Source: Alkalimarinus sediminis (GTDB lineage Bacteria > Pseudomonadota > Gammaproteobacteria > Pseudomonadales > Oleiphilaceae). Taken from it: a DNA stretch of 64,000 bases. The DNA lies in assembly GCF_026427595.1 (NCBI RefSeq), contig NZ_CP101527.1, forward strand, positions 124,001 through 188,000, in the 5' to 3' direction. Below the pieces are notes generated by a model. It was not told the DNA's origin. It was given only the letters and a program-made list of their open reading frames with translations, and ran no database searches. How positions within the stretch are numbered: the first letter of the stretch is position 1; every line of letters begins with the position of its first letter. The position numbers and the translations under genes were made by a program. Of this stretch, positions 53,149 to 62,030 are shown one piece after another.

Positions 53149-53799
53149 TTATTGCTTATTTAGGTCTGCAATAAACGCTTCTGATTCAGAAATTGATCGT
53201 TCCATCTCTTTGATCAATCGGGCGACATCTGACTCGATGGTTGTTAACTCACCTTTTAGAGAATCAATGGCTCTGGCATTGAGGTTGTGCTTAAGAAACA
53301 GTACTTGATCTTGCAGTGCTCCTAGCACCGGTTGCATTTTTGCTTCTGCACGGCGCATCGACTTCATTAGTTGGGTGTACTGCTTTTTAGTAGCAGCCAT
53401 TTTCTGGCTGCTCTGTTTTTTAAGTCGACTATTTGTATAGAGGGCGAGCTCTTCTTCCCACTCATCAAAGAGAGCCTCTGAAACATCCTCAACCGCATTG
53501 ATACGATCACTCACTTTCTCAGCCGCTGATTTGCTCTCTTCGAACTCATCATTTAGCTCATTATATTGATCGACCAGGTCTTGATCTTTGATGGTGATGA
53601 GCGATTGGTAGCGTTCTAATGCCGATGAAAACTGCTCTTTAGCTTCAGTTTGTGCTTCACTAACCTCTTCGACTCGATCAACCATAATATCTCGCTTATG
53701 GTAACCGACCTTTTCCATCGCACCGTAATACATGCTTTGGCAGCCAGTTAATATGATCATCAATGTACCCACAAGCAGTGGGCGAGCATAAGGTTTCAT
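53149..53799 (-). CDS. DUF2959 family lipoprotein
   Basis: A 216-residue lipoprotein of the DUF2959 family. From the ATG at 53799 the signal is MKPYARPLLVGTLMIILTGC, with lipidated Cys20. The typical sequence QSMYYGAMEKVGYHKRDIMV follows. The mature part is a long helical coiled coil with heptad-like Leu/Ala spacing. The longer frame to 53838 lacks a ribosome-binding site and would disturb the signal. Function is unknown. It stands alone on the minus strand, upstream of the SBP gene by 123 bp. Confidence 0.88.
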   Translation of the reverse strand: MKPYARPLLVGTLMIILTGCQSMYYGAMEKVGYHKRDIMVDRVEEVSEAQTEAKEQFSSALERYQSLITIKDQDLVDQYNELNDEFEESKSAAEKVSDRINAVEDVSEALFDEWEEELALYTNSRLKKQSSQKMAATKKQYTQLMKSMRRAEAKMQPVLGALQDQVLFLKHNLNARAIDSLKGELTTIESDVARLIKEMERSISESEAFIADLNKQ

Positions 53800-53880
53800 A
53801 GTGTTATTCCATTCAAAAAATATTACGAATAATAACACCTGAAGTTGAGAATGCTACTAATCGCCGTGTAAGCGTTATGG

Positions 53881-54078
53881 CTAACGTTTTCTAAGCTCAG
53901 TAACGACTTCACCGCCTATGCCCCAGTTATCGGTATCTACTTCGTCGATTACTACCACCGTTGTGGCGGGGTTTTTGTTTAATGTCTTTTGTAATAGTTC
54001 GGTCACACCGCTAATCAGCTGTGCTTTTTGCGCTTTAGTCGCACCTTCCCGAGTTATCTTAATATTAACGTATGGCAT
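53881..54078 (-). CDS. 4-oxalocrotonate tautomerase-family protein
   Basis: A 65-residue tautomerase. After removal of the initiator Met, the N-terminal Pro (PYVNIKITREGATKAQKAQL) would be the catalytic base. The length and the later DEVDTDNWGIGGE segment match the small 4-OT/DmpI group, which isomerises enol and keto forms. The substrate is not known. AAGGAG about 8 nt before the ATG supports the start. The MFS gene lies 18 bp upstream in the same direction, so the two are probably co-transcribed. Confidence 0.9.
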   Translation of the reverse strand: MPYVNIKITREGATKAQKAQLISGVTELLQKTLNKNPATTVVVIDEVDTDNWGIGGEVVTELRKR

Positions 54079-54096
54079 ATTGTTCTCCTTATTAAG

Positions 54097-55293
54097 CTAT
54101 GACGGTTTTATTTGATGTTGAGTGCTTTCTCGTTGTTCGACGATTTTTAACAGTAGAACCAGAAAAGTGCCCAATACCATAAAGCATCCCGCCATTATCA
54201 GGCCGTCTCGATAACTGCCTCCCATCTCAGCGAGTTGCCCTGTGATAGCCGGCGCGATGATTTGTGCCATGCCGTAGCTGATGGTCATCTTCCCCATCAT
54301 TTTTGATGGCGCGCTTGGGTACAATCTGCCTGCCATGGTTAATACCAAACTTACGATGCCGATAAAGGTGCCGCCGAAGAGAATGGCGCTGGCATAGGCC
54401 GCCATTGACCCAGTATTAAAAACCGGCAGCACAATACCGAGGGTATGAATCGCAAATGCGAGTGCTAGTGCATTCAGATCCCCCATTTTTCGGGCGATTA
54501 AATCCCAAACAATACAGGCGGGAGCTGCTGCTAAACCCAACACCATAAATACCAATGTGCCTTCATCTGCCAATGGGTTTTGTTGATTAACGATAGCAAC
54601 AATAAACGTGGCGCTAATGACATAGCCGACACCTGCACACAGATAGGCTGCGATAAATAACCTTAAATATGCCGCTGAAGGAGGGTTATCTACCAATGCC
54701 TCACCACTCTTCATTAAGTGACTGTCTTTGGGCTTTGGTAGCCATACCCAAGCAGGAATCGCCATAAGAACGCTTAGTATCGATAGAGCAAACCACTGTT
54801 CACGCCAATCGAACTCAGGTGTCATAACACTCACAATATATGAGCAGAAAGCGATGCCTAGCCCCGCACCGGCAAAATGAATACCTAATTCGCTTCGGTA
54901 ATGGTGTCGTATGAGCCAGTTTAGTATTAGCCCTGAGCCCAGTAGAATACCTGCTGCGCTGCTTAAGCCTGCGAAGTAACGCATTAGACTCCAGACCCAA
55001 AAGTTGGTCGTGAGGGCCATGCCTAAGGTGCTGATAATCGCGACGATAATACCCAGTCGATAAAGGCGGTCTTTTAGCATCATATTACTGATGGAGGCCG
55101 CAATTAGTACGCCGGTAAAGTAGCCCATATAGTTGATACTAGCTAACCAGCCGCCCTCTGAAATGCCCAGAGAGGCCTGTTGCTGCATAAGGGGTAATAG
55201 AGGGGTGTAAGCAAACCGAGCAACACCTAACATCAAAATAAGACTGATGACCCCGGCCGTCAGTACTTTGATCCGTTCAATAGAAGATGTCAT
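54097..55293 (-). CDS. YbfB/YjiJ-family MFS transporter
   Basis: A 398-residue inner-membrane transporter with twelve hydrophobic helices. The N-terminal SLILMLGVARFAYTPLLPLM is the signature of the YbfB/YjiJ group. A typical family segment, MRYFAGLSSAAGILLGSGLI, is near residue 105. The ATG at 55293 has GAGAAG 5 nt upstream; the frame also extends to a TTG at 55308. Substrate unknown. It is upstream of the tautomerase gene. Confidence 0.93.
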   Translation of the reverse strand: MTSSIERIKVLTAGVISLILMLGVARFAYTPLLPLMQQQASLGISEGGWLASINYMGYFTGVLIAASISNMMLKDRLYRLGIIVAIISTLGMALTTNFWVWSLMRYFAGLSSAAGILLGSGLILNWLIRHHYRSELGIHFAGAGLGIAFCSYIVSVMTPEFDWREQWFALSILSVLMAIPAWVWLPKPKDSHLMKSGEALVDNPPSAAYLRLFIAAYLCAGVGYVISATFIVAIVNQQNPLADEGTLVFMVLGLAAAPACIVWDLIARKMGDLNALALAFAIHTLGIVLPVFNTGSMAAYASAILFGGTFIGIVSLVLTMAGRLYPSAPSKMMGKMTISYGMAQIIAPAITGQLAEMGGSYRDGLIMAGCFMVLGTFLVLLLKIVEQRESTQHQIKPS

Positions 55294-55467
55294 AGCGGCT
55301 TCTCGCAAAACTGAAGCTATGACAGTACAGGGCTAGCGGCTGATATACCAATTGTTAATATTGATGATTGACATTCAGTAGAGTGATAGTGTTGTGCGGT
55401 GGCGTTAGTCGGTTCGATATTGCGGGGGTCGCCGGAATGGCTCACCCCGCTGATGAGCGGTTAATGG

Positions 55468-56595
55468 TTAGAAAAGAGTGAGTAGTGCACCATAACCTTC
55501 TTTTTCTAATTCCTCTTTGGGAATAAAGCGCAATGCCGCAGAGTTGATGCAATATCTCAAGCCTGTTGGTTCAGGACCATCATTAAACACATGGCCTAAA
55601 TGAGAGTCGCCATACTTACTGCGTACTTCGGTGCGAGTAACAAATAGTTTTGTATCTTTCTTCTCGATGATATGTTGATTGTCGATGGGGCGTGTAAAGC
55701 TAGGCCAACCGGTTCCTGATTTGTATTTATCTTTTGATGAGAAGAGCGGCTCATTGCTTACTATGTCTACATAGATGCCTTCGCGCTTCTCGTCCCAGTA
55801 TTGATTGTTGAAAGCACGCTCGGTGGCGTCTTCTTGAGTGACTTGGTATTGCAGAGGCGTTAGGGTCTTTTTCAACTCCTCGTCAGTGACTTTTCTATAA
55901 TTGTTTTGGCCTGGCGTTACTTGGGTCATCTTTACACGTTCATTTGATGGGTGGAGTTCATCTCCCCATGTGGCTTCTAAAAACTGATCTCTACCGGAGT
56001 TGTAGCGGTAATATTTGTACCGAATTGGGTTCTTTTTATAGTAGTCCTGATGATACTCCTCTGCTGGCCAGAATTGTGATACTGCTTTAATGTCTGTGGC
56101 GAGGGGTTTATTAAACCGACCAGACTTTGCAAGGGCATCACGAGACTTCTCTGCCATGAGCTTTTGCTCGGGGTTGTGGTAAAAAATAAATGGACGATAA
56201 TGAAACCCTCTATCGACAAACTGGCCCCCAGTGTCGGTTGGGTCAATCTGCTTCCAAAAAGCATCCAGCAGTTGGTTGTAGGAGACTTGGCTAGGGTCAT
56301 AATGCACTTCAACCGCCTCAACATGGCCGGTGGTGCCTGCAGATACTTGTTTATAGGTAGGGTTTTCTACGTGACCCCCTACATAACCTGATATTACCTC
56401 ATTTACACCAGGCACTTTCTCGAAATCTGACTCAACGCACCAGAAACAGCCACCTGCAAACGTGGCAACAGCGCTCTTAGAGTCATTTAAGTGACCTGAA
56501 CGTTGACTCGATTTATCTTCATTATTTGTTGTACCTGCGGAGCAGGCCGCGATAGCCATTAAGCCAGCTAACATTAAGATCGTACGTTTTATCAT
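55468..56595 (-). CDS. msrAB: Bifunctional methionine sulfoxide reductase MsrA-MsrB, lipoprotein
   Basis: A 375-residue fusion that repairs oxidised methionine in envelope proteins. A lipoprotein signal ([18 protein letters not shown]) gives Cys18 as lipid anchor. The MsrA domain carries the catalytic Cys50 in [13 protein letters not shown]. The MsrB domain (about residues 240-375) has [12 protein letters not shown] and the catalytic Cys in [11 protein letters not shown]. The MsrB zinc Cys pairs are absent ([12 protein letters not shown]), so it is the zinc-free type. The order A-B and the anchor resemble exported MsrAB proteins such as those in Neisseria and streptococci. Reductant partner is not adjacent. 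Confidence 0.94.
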   Translation of the reverse strand: MIKRTILMLAGLMAIAACSAGTTNNEDKSSQRSGHLNDSKSAVATFAGGCFWCVESDFEKVPGVNEVISGYVGGHVENPTYKQVSAGTTGHVEAVEVHYDPSQVSYNQLLDAFWKQIDPTDTGGQFVDRGFHYRPFIFYHNPEQKLMAEKSRDALAKSGRFNKPLATDIKAVSQFWPAEEYHQDYYKKNPIRYKYYRYNSGRDQFLEATWGDELHPSNERVKMTQVTPGQNNYRKVTDEELKKTLTPLQYQVTQEDATERAFNNQYWDEKREGIYVDIVSNEPLFSSKDKYKSGTGWPSFTRPIDNQHIIEKKDTKLFVTRTEVRSKYGDSHLGHVFNDGPEPTGLRYCINSAALRFIPKEELEKEGYGALLTLF

Positions 56596-56805
56596 GTGAA
56601 CTACCTCATCTCAGTTCTGTTTCTGAGCTTAGTATTTACTAAAAGTATATGATAATAAAAGCGTAGTTTAGGCGGTTTTATTGAATCATGATATATCGTG
56701 ATAATTTCGTTATAACTATGTGAAACCTCTGAGATGTTTGTTTCTTATTCTTTTAGTCGCGGTTGAAACACTAATAACACGACAAAAATAAACGAAGGAA
56801 TGAAC

Positions 56806-57510
56806 ATGAAAACGAAATCGATTACTACTCTATCTGCCCTACCTCTACTATTGGCATCACATTTAGCGATGGCGCAAACGGTTGATGTTGAAGTCACTAA
56901 TCTGACTCAGGGAATGTACTTTACGCCACTGTTGGTTAGTGCACATGATTCAGCGACTCATCTGTTTGAAGCAGGCCAGTCGGCAACGGCAGAGCTTCAG
57001 GCAATGGCAGAAGGCGGTGATATCTCAGGCCTTGCGGCTGCTACTGTGGCCACAGGTGCCGTTAATTCAGAGAACCCCGCGAGCGGTCTGCTAGCGCCTT
57101 CAACCTCTACGCTTGTTAGCAATTTAGATACGCAAACTAACACTCATCTCTCAGTGGTAGGCATGTTGCTGCCAACCAACGATGCATTTGTCGGGCTAAA
57201 TGGTTGGGAGATTCCTCAGCAAGCGGGAACTTATACGGTTTATTTAAACGCCTACGATGCAGGCACTGAAGCGAATGATGAAATAGTAAATGGTGGTGGA
57301 GCGCCGGGTGCACCGGGTATACCTGCCAACCCAGGCGGTAATGGCGGGACAGGCGCGACTGGCGTTACGGCTACTGAGACTAATCAAACGGTGCATATTC
57401 ACCGTGGCAATGTTGGTGATACTGATTTATCCGGTGGCGTTAGTGATGTTGATAGCCGAATTCACCGCTGGCTTAACCCAGTGGCGAAAGTCGTCGTAAC
57501 GGTTAAATAG
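56806..57510 (+). CDS. Spondin-domain exoprotein with a short collagen-like insert
   Basis: A 234-residue secreted protein. The ATG at 56806 is chosen, because AAGGA (56795-56799) touches the earlier ATG at 56800 and is 6 nt from this one. The signal peptide is MKTKSITTLSALPLLLASHL, cut at AMA-QT. The spondin N-terminal domain is visible in VDVEVTNLTQGMYFTPLLVS, LAEGGDISG-like segment and NDAFVGLNG. Near residues 165-190 a Gly-rich insert follows a Gly-X-Y pattern (GAP GAP GIP). The C-terminal part is VAKVVVTVK. A paralogue follows 11 bp downstream. Spondin domains in bacteria have no established role; they may bind matrix or ions. Confidence 0.85.
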   Translation: MKTKSITTLSALPLLLASHLAMAQTVDVEVTNLTQGMYFTPLLVSAHDSATHLFEAGQSATAELQAMAEGGDISGLAAATVATGAVNSENPASGLLAPSTSTLVSNLDTQTNTHLSVVGMLLPTNDAFVGLNGWEIPQQAGTYTVYLNAYDAGTEANDEIVNGGGAPGAPGIPANPGGNGGTGATGVTATETNQTVHIHRGNVGDTDLSGGVSDVDSRIHRWLNPVAKVVVTVK

Positions 57511-57521
57511 GGGAAGGTATT

Positions 57522-58214
57522 ATGATGAATACTAAAAAATCTATGCGTGTCGCGCTTCCTCTATTGATGTTAGCCGGCATAGTGGGCTGCTCAGATAGTG
57601 ACCCTGTGACTCAGATGTATGAAGTAACAGTAACCAATTTAAGTAATAGCCAACCGCTATCGCCTTTAGCAGTAGCATTGCACTCGCAAACATATAGTGG
57701 ATGGCGTGTGGGTGAGTCGGCGGGTACAGGGTTAGAGCAGTTGGCTGAGGGTGGCGACAACTCAATGTTTTTAACCGATGCCGTAACGGAAGGCGCAATT
57801 GCTACTTTTTCAGGTGCAGGTGTCGTGACACCGGGCGCCGCTGAGCGTATTGATGTGTCGGTGAACTCATCGACAGACCTTAGGTTAACCGTTGCGACCA
57901 TGTTGGTTAATACCAACGACGCGTTTGCAGGAAAGGGCGGCATTGACTTAAATGCGCTAGCACTTGGAGAGCAAATAACGATGACCTTACCGGTGTATGA
58001 TGCCGGAACAGAAGGCAATAGTGAGCGAGCAGGCACGATACCGGGCCCTGCAGATGGTGGTGAAGGTTTTAACGCAACCCGTGATGATGTGAATATCGTA
58101 TCGAGGCACTCCGGTGTGGTGACCGATATCGACGGCTATGCCGATTCAGTGTTGGATGAGTCGCACCGCTTTGATGCGCCAGTTGCTCAACTAGTGGTTC
58201 GAAGAGTTAACTAG
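57522..58214 (+). CDS. Spondin-domain lipoprotein
   Basis: A 230-residue lipoprotein, paralogue of the upstream gene. The signal ends LMLAGIVGC, lipidated Cys23. The spondin-like domain has MYEVTVTNLSNSQPLSPLAV, LEQLAEGGDNSMF, and TNDAFAGKGGIDL in the same order as its neighbour. It lacks the Gly-rich collagen-like insert and has a shorter linker there. GGGAAGG about 9 nt before the ATG supports translation. The pair is spaced 11 bp apart and thus co-transcribed; a stem-loop follows at 58234. The two-component system genes follow 190 bp later. Confidence 0.85.
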   Translation: MMNTKKSMRVALPLLMLAGIVGCSDSDPVTQMYEVTVTNLSNSQPLSPLAVALHSQTYSGWRVGESAGTGLEQLAEGGDNSMFLTDAVTEGAIATFSGAGVVTPGAAERIDVSVNSSTDLRLTVATMLVNTNDAFAGKGGIDLNALALGEQITMTLPVYDAGTEGNSERAGTIPGPADGGEGFNATRDDVNIVSRHSGVVTDIDGYADSVLDESHRFDAPVAQLVVRRVN

Positions 58215-58233
58215 CTAGCACTTAGGCGGTTTT

Positions 58234-58252
58234 ACGGTTTAGGTGAAACCGT
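58234..58252 (+). terminator. Stem-loop after the spondin pair
   Basis: A 7-bp perfect stem (ACGGTTT / AAACCGT) with a 5-nt loop is followed by CATTTTGG. It may end the spondin transcript, so the two-component genes could have their own promoter in the 150 bp that follow. A second, longer-range pair of CGGGGATA and TATCCCCG is also seen there. Confidence 0.55.
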
Positions 58253-58405
58253 CATTTTGGCACAGGCGGGGATACATGCTTCTTAGAGGTTGTTAAGACA
58301 TTATCCCCGTCTGAGCCCATTTACTGTACCAATGTAATAACCCACGTTATGCTTACTCTTCGCATACGTTATATGCCCCAACATACACCATAAGGCCTTG
58401 TATTA

Positions 58406-59122
58406 ATGAAACGCAGAATTCTTGTAATCGAAGATGACCCAGATATTAATAAACTGGTCTCCATGAATTTGCGTGATATGAACTACGAAGTCGAAAGTTG
58501 TGATGTCGGTTCCCGTGGCCTGCAAATGGCTATGTCCGGTCACTTTGATCTTATTGTGTTGGATGTGATGCTACCTGAAATGGACGGACTTGAAATTTGT
58601 ATGCGTCTACGAGCGGCACAACAACTAATGCCCATACTTATGCTCACCGCTAAAGACTCAGAGGCCGACCGTGTTGTAGGGCTCGAAATGGGGGCTGATG
58701 ACTACATCACCAAACCGTTTAGTGTGCGTGAACTTCAGGCGCGGGTGAAGGCGATGCTGAGGCGGGTAGAAATGCTAACGAAAAAGCCCGTTGACGCTGC
58801 GCCCGAGTTACTGCGTTTTGGCGGATTAGAGATCGATATTGCTAAACGGCAGGTGATGATTGACCAGCAACCAATTGAGCTGACCAGTACCGAGTTTGAC
58901 CTACTGCTATATATGGCAAGACAACCAGGCTTAGTGTTTAGTCGTAGTCAGCTATTAGATAAGGTTTGGGGTTACCACCACAGTGGCTACGAGCATACGG
59001 TTAACTCACATATCAATCGCCTTCGCACCAAATTAGAGAAAGACCCCTCTAAGCCCGAGTATGTATTAACGGTGTGGGGTGTTGGTTATAAGTTTGCCGA
59101 CAGTCATTGCTCAGGTCACTAG
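58406..59122 (+). CDS. OmpR/PhoB-family response regulator
   Basis: A 238-residue response regulator. The receiver domain has the acidic pair in VIEDDPDINK, the phospho-acceptor Asp in LIVLDVMLPEMDG (about residue 53), the conserved Thr in MLTAKDSE and Lys in DDYITKPF. The C-terminal winged helix (about residues 135-235) includes LTSTEFDLLLYMARQPGLVF and HINRLRTKLEKDPSKPEY. It is encoded immediately before the sensor kinase and should be its partner. The target is unknown; the spondin genes upstream are a candidate by proximity. Confidence 0.96.
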   Translation: MKRRILVIEDDPDINKLVSMNLRDMNYEVESCDVGSRGLQMAMSGHFDLIVLDVMLPEMDGLEICMRLRAAQQLMPILMLTAKDSEADRVVGLEMGADDYITKPFSVRELQARVKAMLRRVEMLTKKPVDAAPELLRFGGLEIDIAKRQVMIDQQPIELTSTEFDLLLYMARQPGLVFSRSQLLDKVWGYHHSGYEHTVNSHINRLRTKLEKDPSKPEYVLTVWGVGYKFADSHCSGH

Positions 59123-59148
59123 GCTTAATTAAACGTGGAACAGACAAC

Positions 59149-60666
59149 ATGATGATGGGATGGATCAACTCGTTTTACAGTAAATTAGTGCTTGGTTTAT
59201 TGGCTAGTTTTTTACTGATCGGCTTATTGCTGATGTTTCTGGTTCAGCAACTCACAATTCGTTATCAGAACGAAGTAGAGCAGAAACTCCACCTTGAATT
59301 AGCCGCTCATGTTGTGGGTGATGATAGCCTGTTAAAGGATGGCGAAATTGACCAAAAGGCACTCAAACATGCATTTCATTCAATGATGATTTTGGGGCCT
59401 AGTTTCGAATTTTATGTGTTGACCCCCGAGGGTACCGTTACTACTTATTCAGCAGAAGATGACAAAATAAAACGTATGACGGTTGACCTAGAACCGATCA
59501 AGCAGTTCTTATCGGGCAACGAGGCGCTGCCCATTTTAGGCGATGATCCGCGTTCGGTTTTTCGTCAAAAGATTTTCTCGGTGGCAGAGATCAAGCAACA
59601 AGACCAACTTAAAGGTTACCTCTATATCATTATTGGTGGTGAGATATATGACAGTACGGTCGATCTACTTAAAAACAGTCATATCATCAACCTGAGTTTT
59701 TGGGGGCTGTCTGCAGCGCTACTGTTTAGTTTGATTGTGGTGTTATTGCTCTTTGCAATGCTGACTAGGCCATTGCGACAACTCACGACAGATATGAAGA
59801 AGTTCCGCTCAGAAGGGTTTGATAAAGGGGTTTTACCGGCCTCTCATTGGGACGAAAACTCTTCTGATGAGATACAACGTTTGGGCTCGACCTTTAACGC
59901 GATGGCTAGCACCCTAAAACAACAATATGAAAAAGTGCGTACCACTGATGAGTTAAGGCGAGAGCTGATTTCATATGTCTCTCATGATTTGCGCACGCCT
60001 TTGGCGGCTCTGCAGGGGTATCTCGAAACCTGGCAGTTAAAACAGTCTACCCTCTCAAGCGCAGAGAGTTCTGAAATGATACAAGTGGCTGCAAACAATG
60101 CCCAGCAGGTGAGTCGGTTGGTTGAGCAGCTATTTGAGCTCGCTCATCTAGATGCCGAAAATACTCAATTAACGATGGAGCCTGTATCCATTGCTGAATT
60201 GGCTCAAGATGTTCTGCAAAAGCTGCAACTGGATGCAGAGCGTCGAGGTATTCGATTGGATGTAAACCCCAAAGACCCTTCGTTAATGGCTATGGCGGAT
60301 ATTGAAAAGCTGGAACGGGTGTTTACTAATTTAGTGGATAATGCCATAAGACATTGCCACCAAGGAGACTCGGTTAGCATCAATATTTCACGGCTTGAGC
60401 AACAGTTACAAGTAACCGTGAGTGATACAGGGGCTGGTATTGCACCTGAAGATCTGCCACATATATTTGACGCACACTACCGCGGACGCAATACGCTTGC
60501 GCAACAAGAAGTATCGGCTGGAAATAGTAAAAGTGAACGGACCAATAGTGGGCTAGGCTTAGCGATTACCCGCCGCATTGTAGAGCTGCATGGTAGTAAG
60601 ATTAGCGTTGAGAGTAAGGCCGGTCAGGGCACTTCATTTTCTTTTCTATTGAATGGTGTTGCATAG
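59149..60666 (+). CDS. Sensor histidine kinase
   Basis: A 505-residue membrane kinase. I use the ATG at 59149; the frame can extend to a TTG at 59107 that overlaps the regulator gene. Membrane helix 1 (about residues 10-30, LVLGLLASFLLIGLLLMFLV) and helix 2 (about residues 180-205) flank a periplasmic domain of about 150 residues. HAMP follows, then HisKA with SYVSHDLRTPLAALQGY (His near 278) and HATPase_c with VFTNLVDNAIRHC and SGLGLAITRRIV. The layout is that of a classical sensor kinase. It pairs with the response regulator upstream. Ligand unknown. Confidence 0.95.
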   Translation: MMMGWINSFYSKLVLGLLASFLLIGLLLMFLVQQLTIRYQNEVEQKLHLELAAHVVGDDSLLKDGEIDQKALKHAFHSMMILGPSFEFYVLTPEGTVTTYSAEDDKIKRMTVDLEPIKQFLSGNEALPILGDDPRSVFRQKIFSVAEIKQQDQLKGYLYIIIGGEIYDSTVDLLKNSHIINLSFWGLSAALLFSLIVVLLLFAMLTRPLRQLTTDMKKFRSEGFDKGVLPASHWDENSSDEIQRLGSTFNAMASTLKQQYEKVRTTDELRRELISYVSHDLRTPLAALQGYLETWQLKQSTLSSAESSEMIQVAANNAQQVSRLVEQLFELAHLDAENTQLTMEPVSIAELAQDVLQKLQLDAERRGIRLDVNPKDPSLMAMADIEKLERVFTNLVDNAIRHCHQGDSVSINISRLEQQLQVTVSDTGAGIAPEDLPHIFDAHYRGRNTLAQQEVSAGNSKSERTNSGLGLAITRRIVELHGSKISVESKAGQGTSFSFLLNGVA

Positions 60667-60727
60667 CGGATAGAGCTTTAGACCTCAGACTTTAGACTTT
60701 AAACCCTGCACTGATATTTAGTCTACA

Positions 60728-60752
60728 GGCGCAGGGACTTAACCCGTGCGCC
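60728..60752. terminator. Stem-loop between convergent genes
   Basis: A 9-bp stem with a one-base bulge (GGCGCAGGG / CCC-G-TGCGCC) and a 6-nt loop lies between the sensor kinase and pldA. Some T follows on the plus strand (CTTGTGTT). It is a reasonable bidirectional terminator. Confidence 0.55.
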
Positions 60753-60777
60753 CTTGTGTTAGCTTCTAGTATATCGG

Positions 60778-61803
60778 CTATAGCACATCAGTAAGCAAAA
60801 TACCGACACCAATGCGCTCGATCTGGTGGTTGTAGTCAATCATACTTTCACCATAACCATTAAAGTATTGAACATATCCTTTTAGTCTGCCCCACAATGG
60901 GAAACTCATCCCCAGTTCAATAGCACCATTGCCCTCTTTGAAGTTGTATCGTGTTAAGCCTGAAAACTCGACATCTTTATATGCGTAAGCACCTTTCAGC
61001 TCATAATGCCCCATGTAATCTTCAATATCCGGGTTATCATCGCCACTCGGTTCTGGCGGGGTCGATGGATCACCATCATCGACTTTGGCATCTTCGGGAA
61101 TACGATACCAAGGTTGAAAGTAGACCTCCCAGTTACTTTGTGCAAAGCCAATACCGGCATAAATGCGATTCCAGCTTCGGCTTAGTAATTGTGATCGACC
61201 ATTAGACTCGTGCTCTATGCCTACTCGCGTCAGCAAGGTGCCGTTCCATGGCTGAAACGGGAATGGAGCCTCATAATAGATTTCAGGACGATAATTAGTC
61301 TCTCTAAAGGGCGCAGATATATCGGGGCTATAGAGCTGCCAGAACGATTTCAGAGTAAAACCAAAGTAGATGGCATCGTTTTCTGTTAGTAGTTTTGAGT
61401 AAGTCAGTGGTACTTTAATACTTAACTGAAGCTTGACCTCTTCGTTATTGATCGGATCGGTGACACCAGGGTAGATGTTTTGCTGATATGGGTCCTGATT
61501 GGGGTTATCCATATAGCTATAAGCAAGAATATAGTTTTGGCGGTGTGGGGTAATAACATAAGGGTTGAACTCAGTATTACTCTCTTCAATCAGACGCTCT
61601 GGCACCTCTACTTCCGAGGCCCTTAAACGCTCACAGTTTTCATTTAATGCAACTAGCGATGACTCTTCAGTCGCATTTCTAACGCCGTCCAAAATACAGT
61701 CATCAACCTTGTCTGCTTGCGCGATTGAAGCACACAATGAAAAAAGCAAACCTGCTATATAATGATTATTGATACCTTTACTTTTGATACTTACCTTACG
61801 CAC
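60778..61803 (-). CDS. pldA: Outer-membrane phospholipase A
   Basis: A 341-residue outer-membrane phospholipase A1 (OMPLA), which hydrolyses phospholipids in the outer leaflet after membrane damage. The catalytic His and Ser are in IEHESNGRSQLLSRSWNR; the spacing His-x-Ser and Asn 14 residues after the His equals that of E. coli OMPLA (His142, Ser144, Asn156). An N-terminal signal peptide (about residues 12-31, ending AQA) is followed by an extra Cys-containing region of about 70 residues. The chain ends with GIGVGILLTDVL. The barrel needs calcium and dimerises when active in homologues. Confidence 0.95.
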   Translation of the reverse strand: MRKVSIKSKGINNHYIAGLLFSLCASIAQADKVDDCILDGVRNATEESSLVALNENCERLRASEVEVPERLIEESNTEFNPYVITPHRQNYILAYSYMDNPNQDPYQQNIYPGVTDPINNEEVKLQLSIKVPLTYSKLLTENDAIYFGFTLKSFWQLYSPDISAPFRETNYRPEIYYEAPFPFQPWNGTLLTRVGIEHESNGRSQLLSRSWNRIYAGIGFAQSNWEVYFQPWYRIPEDAKVDDGDPSTPPEPSGDDNPDIEDYMGHYELKGAYAYKDVEFSGLTRYNFKEGNGAIELGMSFPLWGRLKGYVQYFNGYGESMIDYNHQIERIGVGILLTDVL

Positions 61804-62030
61804 ACTGTCACCCGGTTATTCATTGTTGTGGTTTTGTAAAATGGCTATGAGTTTTTAAGCCTACCCTATTTTTCTTATGACTTGGTCAACTAATAAAGCG
61901 TCATTGGCTGTTTTGAGTAGAGGGTCATATTGAGCGGGGTCTGGCCCCGGCTATTCACAGCCACATATTTAGTCAGTACTATTATTAACGGATCTTACTT
62001 TATTACACTCGCTTGCTGTAGGCGTTTTTC

